The notes beneath the pieces were generated by a model that saw only the letters and a list, made by a program, of their open reading frames with translations, searched no databases and was not told where the DNA came from. A program made the position numbers and the translations under genes. DNA of 64,000 nucleotides from Capsicum annuum (Eukaryota; Streptophyta; Magnoliopsida; Solanales; Solanaceae): assembly GCF_002878395.1 (NCBI RefSeq), contig NC_061119.1, forward strand, positions 48,398,311-48,462,310. The letters run 5' to 3'. This document shows positions 11,641-23,350 of this stretch, piece after piece (position 1 is the first letter of the stretch; each line of letters starts with the position of its first letter).

Positions 11641-12744
11641 ATCTTTTTAGTTAAAAAAGGGTGTAACACCAATCAATAATAAGGCCTTTCATGAGCTACA
11701 TGAACCCCATTTAATAGTCTAATCATAAAAGGGATTAACTCTCAAATATTTCCCTTTCAAAGCTCTTGAATTGCTTTCTTGATTCTATGAGTTGAAGGTT
11801 TCAATCCCAACTTAAACCCTACTAATAGTAGCAATAGGGGTGGAAACTGAGTAAAGACCCTCCTTATTGAGTTAGAGGAAGCCTTGGGATGTTTTCTTGG
11901 TCAAAACATCATCCAAAATGAATAAGGATTAGAAATCCCAGAATTAGATAATTTATCACTAGGTATCTTTTCAATCCCTGACTGCAATCGTGGTCCTAAT
12001 AGGTTGTCACCATTTAGATTACATAATCGGATAGTGTACCTGGGACTTTAATAATTTAATTTATTTCGTCTTAAATATTCTGTGGTCACATTATGTTATT
12101 GCCAGTTTGTTGTCTATATTTCCATTGCAGTTTTTGATAGACGCCTAAAGGCATCAACAAATTTTCAATTTTTTCTCAAACTGATGTGCATGCGGTACCC
12201 AATCTGCAGACACTATACTCGTTCACCTATCTGCATTCATGGTACCATTTTAGTTAGAGCTTTTTCTAAGTTATTTTCAACTCCTAACTCTATTGAATAC
12301 TCGACTTATGCCTAGACATCAACTTTGTCATTTTCTTACATGATTTGACCTAGCTCCGTTTGAATTTCCTCAAATTTTAGTGATTCAAATATAGCACAAA
12401 TTTTTGGAGCGTTACACTTAGGAATTTTCTTTTCAATTGTTCTTTCACATTCTAGGGTCTTTTTCTCAATGTTTTATCAATATCCTCTCTACTATAGCTC
12501 AAAGTAAGTGAATTCCTTCAAGATTTAAGTGAAACCTTCATCATAGTTCATGGAAATTATTAAGTTTATGTTGTGTCCTTGAAGGCTTAGTTTTGTTCTT
12601 AGTAGACTCGAGTGCTAAGATCCGGATTTTCTTTAAGGAGAGCGTGGACACCTTCCTATTCCCATAAGTAAGGTTCTTATAGCGTTTCATGTATAGTTTA
12701 CGAGTATAACTCACGAGAAGTGGTTGAAAACTGTGAGTCCAAGT
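11641..12744. other. Unassigned intergenic DNA
   Basis: No coding similarity, LTR end or RNA gene was recognised on either strand. Short open frames (for example 12,082-12,315) look random. It may be the left flank of the Copia-2 insertion or an unrecognised decayed repeat. Confidence 0.4.
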
Positions 12745-13674
12745 TTTCCCTTTTCGATGAATTAAATTATTGAAGATTGATATATGTATGGGCTATTGTG
12801 GTGGTTCCAAAGAAGAAAAATGCATAGTTTACTGTTCCTCCATTAACGTGCATGCATGTAGTACAGAAACCACTGTAGAATGAGAAATGTTGCTTTGGAA
12901 GGGATGCAACCCATCGACAAAATGACATACTGATTCGGGAGAAAAGATGTCTATTTGGATAATTGTGACTGTCCAAAAAAAGACCTAATGATTTGATGAA
13001 TAAACATGAATGATCAGAAAGGATACACCTTTCCGGTGAACCATTTTCACCTTTCAGAAGGGACACCTAATAGCTATATAAACCTGCATTTTTCCATAGG
13101 TTTAGATACGAAAATTTTTTGATTTTGTAAATGCTTTTTGTCACCAAAAGACTCCATGTGATCATCTAATCGTTGAGTGAGTTTGAAGAGAATCCGATTA
13201 TTTCAGGTACCACTACAGTTAGATTGTGAGGCTATTTAATCCTTGGAGGAAAATTCCGCTACCTTGGGTACTTAAGAGGAATTATTTTCTTAAGGACACT
13301 CCGTGAAGTCAGATGACTTGGTCTTTTCTGCTTCACATACTTCTTTGAAAGGTCATTTTTCTTGTGTTGAAGTTGTTGTGCCAAAGTACAAATTTTGTGT
13401 ACCCAAAAATAACAATCTTAGGGAAATAATAAATTTTTAGAATCTGTATTGCTTGATTTTTGGAGATTAAATCTTTAAGATTTCTAATCCATTTGAACTT
13501 AACTAGTGGTTTGAAGAAATAAAATCTTCATCACAAGCTAAAGATCACTCGGTTGACGATTGAAAGTTATAAAAACTTCATTATTAAACTAGAAACAAGG
13601 GGTGTTTAAAGTTGCTACAACTTATAAGTAGTATTTTCATATACTAATATTTACTGTCTTTTTCTGACAGGAAA
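12745..13674 (+). repeat. Putative Copia-2 5' LTR and untranslated leader
   Basis: Precedes the Copia-2 gag directly. A TATA box (TATATAAA, 13,075-13,082) is followed by about 590 bases of leader with no long frame, ending in TTTCTGACAG just before the gag ATG. LTR boundaries were not determined because no second copy is present in the window; the 3' part of the element is missing. Confidence 0.45.
13075..13082 (+). promoter_or_regulatory. TATA box of the Copia-2 LTR
   Basis: TATATAAA followed by ACCTGCAT, in the U3 position expected for the Copia-2 promoter. Confidence 0.45.
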
Positions 13675-14700
13675 ATGACTATGGACAGTCATGTGCATGA
13701 TACTGCAACAATACTGGCAGTAACTAATATTGCCACAATGATTCGTACGAGTGCTCCCCAGGCAATGACACCAGCGGAGAAACCCGAAAAAATCAAAGGT
13801 GTTGATTTCAAAAGGTGGCAAAACAAGATATTCTTCTACCTTATAGCTTTATGACTTCAAAGATTTATATTTGAAGAAGCTCTAGAGGTCCCCGAAGGAA
13901 CTTTGGACTAAGAGAAATTGGTCGTTATAGAGGCATGGAAATACTCTGATTTCCTATGCAGGAATTACGTTCTAAATGGCCTCCAAGATGAACTATAAAA
14001 TGTATGTAGTTGAATGAAGATGAAAAAAGAGTTGTAGGGTGTGATAGAAAGAAAATACAACACTGAGGATGATGGAACCAAGAAGTTATTCTTTGCAAGA
14101 TTCCCTGAGTTTAAAATGATTGACAACAAGTTTATTGTATCTCAATTACAGTAACTTCAAGTAATCATCCACGATCTCCTCGTAGAAGGTATGATTTTGA
14201 TAAATATCATAGTTGACATATTAAAAATGTTCTTCATGTTCACATAAACTTTATTGTAGGTTTATTCGGGAACAAAGCGTTTCAAGTCGCAGCAATAATA
14301 GAGAAGTTACCACCTATGTGGAAGGACTTCAAGAACTACTTGAAACATAAGAGAAAGGAGATGACAGTTGAAGACATTATAGTGAGACTATACATTGAAG
14401 AGGACAACAAATTCGTAGAAAGAAGGTCGAGAGGAAAGTCTCCAATGAATGGGGCAAATATTGTAGAAAATGACAATAGCAACTCGAAAAAAGTGAAAGA
14501 AAGCTGGACATGAAAGAAATCAACTTAAGAAGAAATTCAAGGGATAATGCTTTAACTGTGGTAAGAATGGCCAAAAGTCAATGGATTGTCGTGCCCCAAA
14601 AATAGGCAAAAAGAAAGACCAAACAAATATGGCTAAATCTAAGAAAGGAATGGACAAGCTGTGTACCGAGCTGTCTGAATGCAACTTGATGGTAAATCCT
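13675..14700 (+). pseudogene. gag: Copia-2 gag with altered zinc knuckle
   Basis: Starts at ATG 13,675. The N-terminal block EKPEKIKGVDFKRWQNKIFF is typical of Tork/Tnt1-like Copia gag. The middle part (14,316-14,513) holds LPPMWKDFKNYLKHKRKEMT and VEDIIVRLYIEEDNK. The zinc knuckle at 14,548-14,589 reads CFNCGKNGQKSMDC: spacing is right but the His is Gln and a stop sits just before it. Other stops occur at about 13,852 and 13,996. Not functional. Confidence 0.82.
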
Positions 14701-15530
14701 CGAGAGTGGTGGATGGATTCTGGAGCCACCCACTAAGTTTATGCAATTAAGGAATTGTTTTCTGCTTTTGCTCCGGCTCAAGGTGAAGAGAAGATATATC
14801 TGGCCAACTCCGCAATAACAAAAGTTAAAGGAACAGGAAAAGTCTGCCTGAAAATGCTATCAAGCAAAGTGTTGACTTTGAACAATGTCCGGTATGTACC
14901 AGAGTTTTGAAAGAACTTCATTTTTGTATCACTTTTATACAAAAATAGATTCAAATATTTATTTGTTACCGGAAAAATTATACTTAGTAAAGGACAAGTG
15001 TACGTAGGAAAAGGCTACCTCACTAAGGGCCTATTCAAAATAAATGTAACGAATGTTGAAATCAATAAAATTTCAATTTCCTCATACTATCTTGAGTCTA
15101 ATGATTTGTGGCATGAATGATTGGGACATCTCAATTACAGAAATTTGCAAAAACTGATTAACTTAGAAATTCTGCCAAACTTTGAGTGCAATGAATCAAA
15201 ATATCAAACGTGTGTGTAATCAAAGTATTCTAAGCATTCGTATAAGTCCGCTGAAAGAAATTCCAATCCCTTAGACTTAATACACACATACATTTGTGAT
15301 ATGAAGTCAACACCATCTCATGGTGAAAAAAAGTATTTTATAACTTCTATGAACGATTGCACTAGATATTATTTTGTCGATCTGCTAAATAGTAAGGATG
15401 AACCAGTAGATGCAGTTAGGAAAAATAAAATAGAAGTTGAAAATCAATTAGAGAAAAAGATCAAAACCATAAGAAGTGATAGGGGCGAGAATATGAATCT
15501 CTCTTTGCGAAAATATGTGTAGAGAATAGA
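14701..15530 (+). pseudogene. pol: Copia-2 protease and integrase N-terminal half
   Basis: The protease active site is WWMDSGATH at about 14,708, with the usual downstream LNNVRYVPEF block. The GAG-pre-integrase motif LWHE-stop-LGHLNYRNL lies at about 15,107, where a TGA replaces the expected Arg codon. The integrase core starts at 15,301 (MNDCTRYYFVDLL, with the first Asp of the triad) and reaches TIRSDRGENMN with the second Asp. The third acidic residue region (15,560-15,610) is frame-shifted. AP-INT-RT order is Copia. Confidence 0.82.
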
Positions 15531-16660
15531 ATTTTCCATCAAACTACGGTCCCATATTAACTTCAATCTAATGGAATTGTAGAAAGAATAAATCAAACCT
15601 TAAAGAAAATGATGAATGCCTACTTATAAGTTCAGGTTTACCGCAAAACTTGTGAAGGGAAGCTATTCTTATAGCTAACCGAATACTCTATTGAGTGGCC
15701 CATAGTAAGGCACAATCAATTAGATATGAAAAATAGAAAGGAAGGAAACCCAACTTGTAATATTTCAAAGTGTGGGGGTGTCTAGCGAAGGTCCAAGTTC
15801 ATTTGCCTAAAAGGGTAAAGATAGGACCTAAGACGGTGGACTGCGTGTTCATAGGATATGCTAAAAGTAGTAAAGCATGTCGATTATTGGTTCATAAATC
15901 CAAACATCCAGCTATTAATGAAAATATGGTAATTGAATTAGATAATGCTGAATTCTTTGAACACATTTATACGTAAAAAAAACTAGATATGAACAGTCTA
16001 GTAGGGGGTCTAAACGACCTTGGGATGAACCAAGAGAAGATGTACATAATGATTATCATCCAAGACGTAGTACATGTTAAAAAAAAGGTTTATTTCCTAA
16101 ATAAAGCTCTATATGGTTTGAAAAAAGAAGCAAGAGTTTGGTATAGCCAGATAGATGATCATTTACTAAGTTAAGGCTTCAAGAAGAGCCTATCTAATTC
16201 TACACTTTATTTTTTGTCTCAGGAAGTATGGTGTGTCTAATTGAGGATTTCAAGTTAGAAATGATGATGGTCTTTCAAATAATAGACCTTTGACTGATGG
16301 CATAATTTCTTGGAATGGAGATCAAACAAAAACAAGACAATGTATTCATTTGCCTTAAAAACCATACTCAAGAAATCCTAAAGAATTTTCATACGAAAGA
16401 TTGCAAATTTGTGAGTACTCCAATGAACCAGAAGGAGAAGTTGTCAAAAGAAGATGGAGAGGAAAAGGTGGATGAGGCATATTATATAAGTTTTATTAGT
16501 TTCTTAATGTATTTGACTGCAACTAGGCTTGATATCTTGTATATTATGATCCTTTTATCTCAGTTCATGCATTGAACAAGTGATTTATGCTATTGCCAGA
16601 TACATTAAAGGAACTGTCAGCTATGGTGTTAAATTACATAGAAGTTAGAAGTTCAGGCTG
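15531..16660 (+). pseudogene. pol: Copia-2 integrase end and deleted RT/RNase H
   Basis: The integrase C-terminal block WGCLAKVQVHLPKR, KIGPKTVDCVFIGYA lies at 15,770-15,870. At about 16,076 the coding similarity jumps to the late RT block KKVYFLNKALYGLKKEARVW (16,082-16,141), so the first half of RT is gone. A second gap near 16,230 removes the YVDD catalytic motif before MEIKQKQDNVFICLKNHTQE (16,315). The RNase H region opens with MYLTATRLDILY (about 16,510) and is cut at about 16,655 by unrelated DNA. Confidence 0.8.
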
Positions 16661-16745
16661 TGTTTGGTATGAAGGAAAATGTTTTCCAATTATCTCATGT
16701 TTGGTTGGCTTACATATTTGGAAAACATTTTTCAAAACTCTCTTT
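16657..16745. repeat. Short inverted-repeat element end (GTGTTTGGTATGAAGGAAAA type)
   Basis: GGCTGTGTTTGGTATGAAGG is abruptly joined to the Copia-2 RNase H. Within it GGAAAATGTTTTCC is palindromic and is echoed by GGAAAACATTTTTC about 40 bases on. The GTGTTTGGTATGAAGGAAAA motif looks like a plant non-autonomous DNA element end; a matching far end was not found, so the family is not assigned. Confidence 0.4.
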
Positions 16746-17212
16746 CGACTTTACTCTTAAGTTGAAATATTCATAGAACTCTCAAAATCACCCACCCCTA
16801 CTCCGCCCCCCAATCCCCTACCCCTACCTTATCCCTACCACCCCCATTCAAAAAAAATATTTCAAATTTTTTCGTACCTCATTCCCCTATCCAAAAATCA
16901 AACTCCTACCGCCCCCTTCAAAAAAATTCAAACTTTTTCTTACTCATCTCTGCCAACCCCTACACCCCCTCCAAAAAAAATTATTTTTTTTAAAAAATAA
17001 ATTTTTGTTACCTCATCCCCTAGCCCAAAACTCAAACATCTACTACCGTCAAAAAAATATTTAATTTTTTAAAAAATAAATCAAACATTTTTTCTTTTCC
17101 TCCGCTACCCGACCCCACCCCTACCAACCAACCCCCTCCTCTTTTAAAAAAAATAATTCTTTTCATACCCCACCCTTGTTCCCCACCCCTTACCATCCCC
17201 TCCCCACCAAAT

Positions 17213-17243
<31 letters not shown>

Positions 17244-17280
17244 TTTTAAAAAAAAATCAAAAAAAATTCATACCCCACCC
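16746..17280. repeat. G-poor low-complexity tract of C-runs and A/T-runs
   Basis: About 500 bases in which the plus strand has very few G residues. Loose units of 60-70 bases alternate runs such as CCCCTACCCCTACC with A7-A9 and T6-T8 runs. No gene. Equivalent G-runs fall on the minus strand. Confidence 0.7.
17213..17242. repeat. (ATAG)n microsatellite, about 7 perfect copies
   Basis: Seven uninterrupted ATAG units followed by ATAT, embedded in the low-complexity tract. Confidence 0.95.
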
Positions 17281-18855
17281 TTACTACCTATTTTGACAAC
17301 CTCAAACTCCGCCTACCAACCTGTGACCCCAGTTGAAAGGTTGTCAGTACCATGCCACGGGTACTAATAATGATTGTGTGGATCCACTAAAATGACATCC
17401 CAAAGGACCAGGGTGTCAAGCCTAAACTGATAGGTGAGCTCTAAGAGGAATTCAAGCCTAAACTGATGAGTGACTCCTCATATCTTACGATGGATGTGTA
17501 GTTTTGGAATACAGGGACTACTACTAACAACTCTACCTGACTGACCAAGAAGACGTCATTCCTGCATTCGCTCAATGCTAAATCCTACTCCCAACTGAAC
17601 TAATTTAAAATACTAAATTGATAAAGTTTAACTGATTATGATAATTGACTGAACTGATAATGCTCATAACATATTTGCAACAATTCTGAAGATACTAAGA
17701 CTCAATAAACAACTAAGTTTTTGGGTATTTAGAACTCCCAAGACTCGATAGCAATAACAATAGAACCAATAATACAACTTTGAGGAAATCATAAGTAGTC
17801 ATTGTTCAAAACACATTTATCTAAGCATTTCATCAAACACATAAGGGTCATGAGTTAAAGCATGGGAATAATTAAATCATGTAATAATCACATAATTTCA
17901 ATATTAAAAAAAACATGGATTAAGGATTTAACATGTGAATATTACCATTCGAACATATCAAGGGCAATTACAACCAAAACAATTTGTAAGTATGGTACAT
18001 AATTGAAATTCATGAAATTTCATGGATATAATTAACATTAACACGTAAAAATCATAACTTTGAACTTAAAAATGGGTTCTTGAACTCCATGGGTGAAAAG
18101 GACCCATGAATGAACATCAAACACACCTTAAATCTTTAATCTTGAAAGAGAATTAACTTTTCTTGAACATTCTTAGATTGGAAAGCATAATTTTTTTTTT
18201 TTTAAGAAGGGCTTGAAGCTTGTTCTTGGGGAATGATCTTGAAAGGAAACCCTAATTTGATGTTGAGGGGAAATAAGGAGTTTATGTTGTTTTTGTTAAT
18301 GGAAATAGGGGTTAAAAGGGTGGCAAGAGGCAAAAAACACTATCTAAAATGTCATCTAATTAATGAATGGCCTGGTTGATGGTCTGGATGACGGATTGTC
18401 ACTCTGGTGACTGACCGTCACTCCAACCATCAATATATGGCAAGAATTTTACCTTTTTTCCTAGGGTTAATGGTTTGTATTGATGGATATCACTGGTTTG
18501 ATGGTCCGTCACCTTGGTCATCGTACCTCAGTAGACAAACACCTATCTGGTAAAATGGCCATAGTTTTTCACCCTGATATTGGATTTAGGCTAAATAAGT
18601 ATTGTTGGAAATATAATTCAATTATCTATCTGTTGGTGGGTCTTTAGCTCAAAACTCTTATTAATACAAAATTTATGCTCGTTTGAAGTTAATTATAGTA
18701 ATATTCTTTCCAAGAACTCAATCGGTAAGGGATATTTTGATTTATCTAAAAGATAAAAGTCATTTGAGGCCTTAATATGCATCAAAATCACTCATAAAAC
18801 TACCAAATCACTATAATTTATTTTTCATGAGCTTGAAGCATGGCTCTAAGTCACT
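17281..18855 (-). repeat. Inverted left portion of a Gypsy LTR (Gypsy-2 5' LTR, subtype B)
   Basis: The reverse complement follows the order of the LTR fragment at 27.3-28.44 kb: a U3 block with GACGG/CCGTC palindromes (18,350-18,540), a leader-like region (18,060-18,260), and the GGACTGACACCC-like and GGGGTCACAGGTTGG parts (17,290-17,450). It stops where the forward-oriented remainder of the same LTR type starts at about 18,888. Read together they are one LTR whose left part has been flipped. Confidence 0.65.
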
Positions 18856-18887
18856 TATTTAAGGCCTTAATATGCATCAAAATCATT

Positions 18888-19490
18888 CAGATATTATAGT
18901 TTCATGCATTACAATTCAGTTATATCAGCTATTCAGTTATTTCTCATTGTATATGTATAGTACCCCATGTATATCAACCTAACCTTATCTTATATACCAG
19001 TACATTCAAAGTACCAAATGCATACTCTTCGCTGCACTATGATGTCTAATATCATAAGTTCAGAGATTCAGTTTCCTTACCGCAGTTAGACAACCTAGTG
19101 TAATATAGTAGCCGTAGTGGTAAGTCCTTATCCATCGAGGACATATTATGTTTATTTAGTTATTTTATTATTTTATTTTATTTAGCCAGTCGGAGTTAGT
19201 TGGGGGTCTGTCCTATCAACTCCTCAGTTAGTTTAGAGGCATTCATATGTTTAGATAATTAGTTAAACAATCAGTAAGTTAATTTTAGTTTTATTAGATG
19301 TTTTATACCTATGACTGAATTAGTATTTCAGTATTCAGATTTATATTTCCTTCTAAGTTTATCTTCTACATAGGTGTTATGTTTATATTTCTTTAGTATT
19401 TACAGTAGGTACCAGTTCATGGGTTATCTTGTGGTCACTTGTGACCGTAAGCACCGTTATTGAGACTAGGAGGTAGCCTTAGGTTGTGAT
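18888..19490 (+). repeat. Gypsy-2 5' LTR, right portion (subtype B)
   Basis: Parallel to 28,640-29,219, including CCCCATGTATATCA-CCTAACC, the GAGGACATATTATG block and GTTGGGGTCTGTCC. It ends at TTAGGTTGTGATA, equivalent to the GGTCGTGACA terminus at 29,219. A decayed primer binding site (TATTGTATTATAGCCC) follows, then the gag leader. Confidence 0.75.
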
Positions 19491-19712
19491 AAAATATTGT
19501 ATTATAGCCCATAGTTTTAAAGTATCCTAGGGAGTCTAAAAGTTGTGTTAATTAGAGTCTTATGCATAGGTGTAAGCGCGCCATACTTTTGGACAAGAGT
19601 CTACAAGATATTTTAGAAAAAATTTCCCTTTTTTCAGTATTCATGTCGTGCGAAAGAGCATAATATCTACTTAAACTCTCTTTCTAACTCAATTTTATTC
19701 CATTTACAGTCA

Positions 19713-20745
19713 ATGCGTCTTAAGAGAAATAATGAAAGAAGAAACGAGAATCAGCCTTTACTACCATCTGTTCAGAAAGATCCCCTCGATGAAAATGTCT
19801 CTCACACCGAGTTTATAGATGCTTTTACTACCTTAGCTCATTCAGTAGCTGCTCAGAATAACAGCGAGTTGCTGCCCCAGCCAATCTAGTGTCAAAAGTA
19901 GCTGCGATTAGGATTCGAGATTCCATGTAGATGAATCCCCTTTTTATGGGATCCAAGTCTGTGGATAATCCATAGGAGTTTCTTGATATGGTTAAAAAAG
20001 TGATAGATGTTATGGGGGTCACGTCGAATAAGAATGAAAATTTGGCTACATGTTAGTTGCAAGATTTACGCACACCTAGTTTAAGTAGTGAAAGGAGGAT
20101 AGGGGTGATGAGGTAGGGCCTGTTGAGTGGGAGGAGTTTGCCACAACTTTTCTAGACAAGTTCTTCTAGTTAGAGTTAAGAGAAGCTAAAGTTCAAGATT
20201 TCATCAATCTGAATCAAGGTAATATGAGTGTGAATGAATACTCTCTTAATTTCACTCACTTAGCGAGGTATGCTCCTTCGATGGTGGCTGATAATAGGTC
20301 TTGAATAAGTCAATTTGTTACTGGTGTATCTAATAGTATAGTTAAGGAGTGTAGGACTGTTATGTGTATTAAAGAGATTGATTTATATAGACTATGGTTC
20401 ATGCACAGCAGATTGAGAATGAGAAGCATAAGGAGAAAACAAAAGAGAATAAAAGGTCCTGGGAAGGTAGTTTGAACTTTTCTCAGCCGAGGTCACAAGG
20501 TGGTAACCATTTGCAGTTCTGTCAGAAATTCTCATCCCCTTCTCCATCTTTATCTATTACACCAGTGCCAAAGTTCAGGACTGACAGTCGGTTTAGAGCA
20601 CCAGGCTGTAAGTCAAAAGGTAGCATAAACAGTGGTTGTACCAATCTGCTTTGTATAAAATATGGAAGGATTCATCAGGGTATCTGTAAGGCTGGTAGTA
20701 ATGTATGTTTTAGGTGTAGCAAGCCAGGACATAGGGTCAGATAGT
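19713..20745 (+). pseudogene. gag: Gypsy-2 gag, decayed
   Basis: Begins at ATG 19,713 (M-R-L-K-R) and follows Gypsy-1 gag through the HTEFIDAFTTLAHSVAAQN block, then shifts frame near 19,870. The capsid block FLDKFF lies near 20,150. The C-terminal part at 20,394-20,744 is open and holds two knuckles: CIKYGRIHQGIC, with one Cys changed to Tyr, and CFRCSKPGHRVR, whose last Cys position is Tyr after a stop. Inactive. Confidence 0.82.
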
Positions 20746-20904
20746 ATCTGATAGTTGCTTAAAAGGGAAAGGATTTACGCTAGCAGGGCTAGTCTAATTA
20801 GTCATCATCTCCAGCAGATCACCTGACTTAGTAGGGGCGCCACTTCCAGTGCAACCAATAGTCAGTGCTAAAATAGATTATATGCACTCCAGTCCCGACA
20901 GGAT

Positions 20905-22591
20905 CAAAAAAGTTCTCCTGACGTTGTTACGGGTGCGTTATAGGTCTTTCATCTTTATATTTATGCTTTATTAGACCCTGGAGCTTCACTTTCTTTTGTG
21001 ACTCCTTATATAGCCGTCAATTCGGTGTCAGCCCTAAAACATTAGCAGAACCCTTTTTAGTGTCTACTCTAGTTGGTGTCTTTATTGTAGCCAGACAGGT
21101 ATACAGGAACTATCCAGTCACAATATCCCAGAAAGTTACCTCAGTAGACCTCATGGAGTTAGAGATAACTGATTTATATGTTATTCTCAGCATGGATTGG
21201 CTCTACTCATTTTATACTTTAGTTAATTGTAGAAATAGATTCATTCTATTTTAGTTTTCCAATGAAGCATTTATTGAATGAAGGGGTAGTACTTCAGCTT
21301 TTAGGGGTTAGACTATATCATATCTTAGAGAGAAAAAAGATGATATTTAAGGGATTTTTTTACCATCTTATTTGAGTCAAAGACTCTAGTTCTGAGACCC
21401 TTAGTGTCGAGTTAGTTTTAGTAGTAAGGGAATTTCCAGATGTGTTCCTTGAAGACTTTCCTAGAGTTCCTCCCGAAAGGGAAATTGATTTTTGAATAAA
21501 TATCTTCTAGATACCCAGACTATCTTTATTCCACCCTGTAGAGTGGCTACAACTAGGCTTAAGGAGTTGAAAAATCTTTTATATAAGGGATTCATCAGGC
21601 CTAGTATTTCCCTATGGGGTGGTCCAGTCCTGTCTATACGTAAGAAAGATGATTTTCTCAAAATATGTATCGATTATCATCAGTTGAACAAAGTCAAAAT
21701 CAAGGATAAGTATCCACTCACCAGAATTGATGACTTGTTTGATCAAATTTAGGGTTCCAATTATTTCTCTACGATAGATCTCAGATCCAGGTATCATCAG
21801 CTTTGATTCAGAGAATATGACATTTTGAAGACAACCTTCAGAACTTAAAATGGTGACTTCAAATTTCTAGTTATGTCTTTTGTACTAACGAATGCCCTGC
21901 AGCTTTTATGGACTTGATGAATAGGATGTTCAAGCAGTACTTAAACATGTTTGTCATAGTCTTCATTAATGATATTCTTGTCTATTCCTGTAGTGACAAT
22001 GATTAAGCAGATTATCTAAGAATTGTGTTACAGAACCTTAGAGCTCATCAGTTGTTCGCCAAATTCAGTAAGTGTGAGTTTTGGCTATGATCTGTATCTT
22101 TCCTTGGCCATATCATTTCTGATGATGGCATTAGAGTTGACCCTCAAAAGATCAAAGTAGTGAGAAACTAGCCCAGACCTATCTCTCTACCAGATATCAA
22201 GAGATTTTTGGGTTTGGCTAGCTATTACAGATAGTTTGTTAAAGGGTTTTCTTTTATTACATCCCCCATGTCTTGATTGGCTTAGAAAAATATTAAGTTT
22301 CAATGGTAAGATTCTTGTGAGAAGAGTTTTCAGGTGTTGTAGACTTGACTCACTTCTGTCGTAGTATTGAATTTGCTAAATAGTTCATATGGATTTGTCG
22401 TTTACTATGATGCTTCCAGAGTTGGTCTTGGTTGTGTGTTGATACAGATAAGTAAGTTCATAGCCTATGCCTCTAGAAAGCTTAAGCCCCATAAAAAGAA
22501 TTTTCTTACCCATGATCTTGAGTTGGCAGCTGTTGTGTTTACTTTGAAGATATGGAGACATTAACTTTATGGGGTTCATGTTGATGTGTTC
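20905..22591 (+). pseudogene. pol: Gypsy-2 protease, RT and partial RNase H
   Basis: Protease core LLDPGASLSFV at about 20,970. RT runs from about 21,440; [15 protein letters not shown] and [18 protein letters not shown] are readable. The catalytic block at about 21,955-21,985 reads VFINDILVYS, so the first of the two Asp residues of the FIDD motif is Asn (GAT to AAT). RNase H starts at about 22,367 with [15 protein letters not shown] and ends in WRH-stop-LYGVHVDVF at 22,591, where the sequence jumps to the integrase C-terminus. Numerous stops. Confidence 0.83.
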
Positions 22592-23130
22592 ATGATGCAG
22601 AAAGTTCAGTTAATTCGGGAGAGGCTGAAGACATCCAAAAGCCATCAAAAATCCTATACAGATGTGAGGAGAAGAGATCTTGAGTTTGAAGTTAGAGATT
22701 TGGTTTATTTAAAAATCTCACCCATGAAGGGAGTGAAGAGATTTGGCAAGAAGGGGAAAGTTAATCCCCGTTATGTTGGCCCATATAAGATCTTGAGTTG
22801 TTTTAGGAAGGTAGCTTATGAGCTAGAGTTACCTATAGATTAGGCATTAGTTCATCCAATGTTTTATGTTTTCTTATTAAGGAAATGTATTGGTGATTCA
22901 ACTATAGTTGTTCCTTTAGAGGATGTGAATGTTAAGGATACCCTTCTTATAAAGAGGTCTCAGTTGAGATCCTTGATCGTCAGATTCGTAGACTAAGGAA
23001 CAAAGAAGTTCCCTTGATCAAAGTTCTTTTGCGGAACTAGTCCATTGAGGGAGCCATTTGGGATATAAAAGGAGATATGTGAACCCATTACCCTCATCTT
23101 TTCTCTGCAAACTTAGATTCAGCTTAAGGT
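22592..23130 (+). pseudogene. pol: Gypsy-2 integrase C-terminus and chromodomain, integrase core deleted
   Basis: Right after the RNase H VHVDVF block comes QKVQLIRERLKTSKSHQKSY, which in Gypsy-1 lies about 1.2 kb further on (about 6,000). The zinc region and the whole D-D-E core are therefore missing. The C-terminal KISPMKGVKRFGKKGKVNPR and VAYELELP blocks are readable, followed by the chromodomain-like VEILDRQIRRLRNKEVPLIK in a shifted frame (about 22,965-23,060). Not functional. Confidence 0.82.
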
Positions 23131-23319
23131 AATGATTTTCCTTAGATCAACTCTCTGTCCTTCTCAATTTCAGCAATGTAATCTATTTCAAGTCATTGCA
23201 TACATTAAGTTTAGTTCATGTATCATGTTTCAGACTCAGCTATATAATCAGGATTTCAGTCATGCATGCTTAGTATGTAATCTTAGTTTCTTTAGTACTC
23301 TTTGTTAAACCAGTCTCAT

Positions 23320-23350
23320 TTGAGGGAAAATGTCCCCAGGGAGGTGATAT
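23320..23350 (+). other. Gypsy-2 polypurine tract region
   Basis: CATTTGAGGGAAAATG then CCAGGGAGGTGATAT directly precedes the 3' LTR start TGTAAAATCC, matching the arrangement in Gypsy-1 and Gypsy-3. Confidence 0.65.

Noticed and set aside
11641..12744. Possible pararetrovirus or unknown retroelement remnant
   Set aside because: No RT, movement protein, coat or zinc-finger motif was found in any frame, so no assignment is supported.
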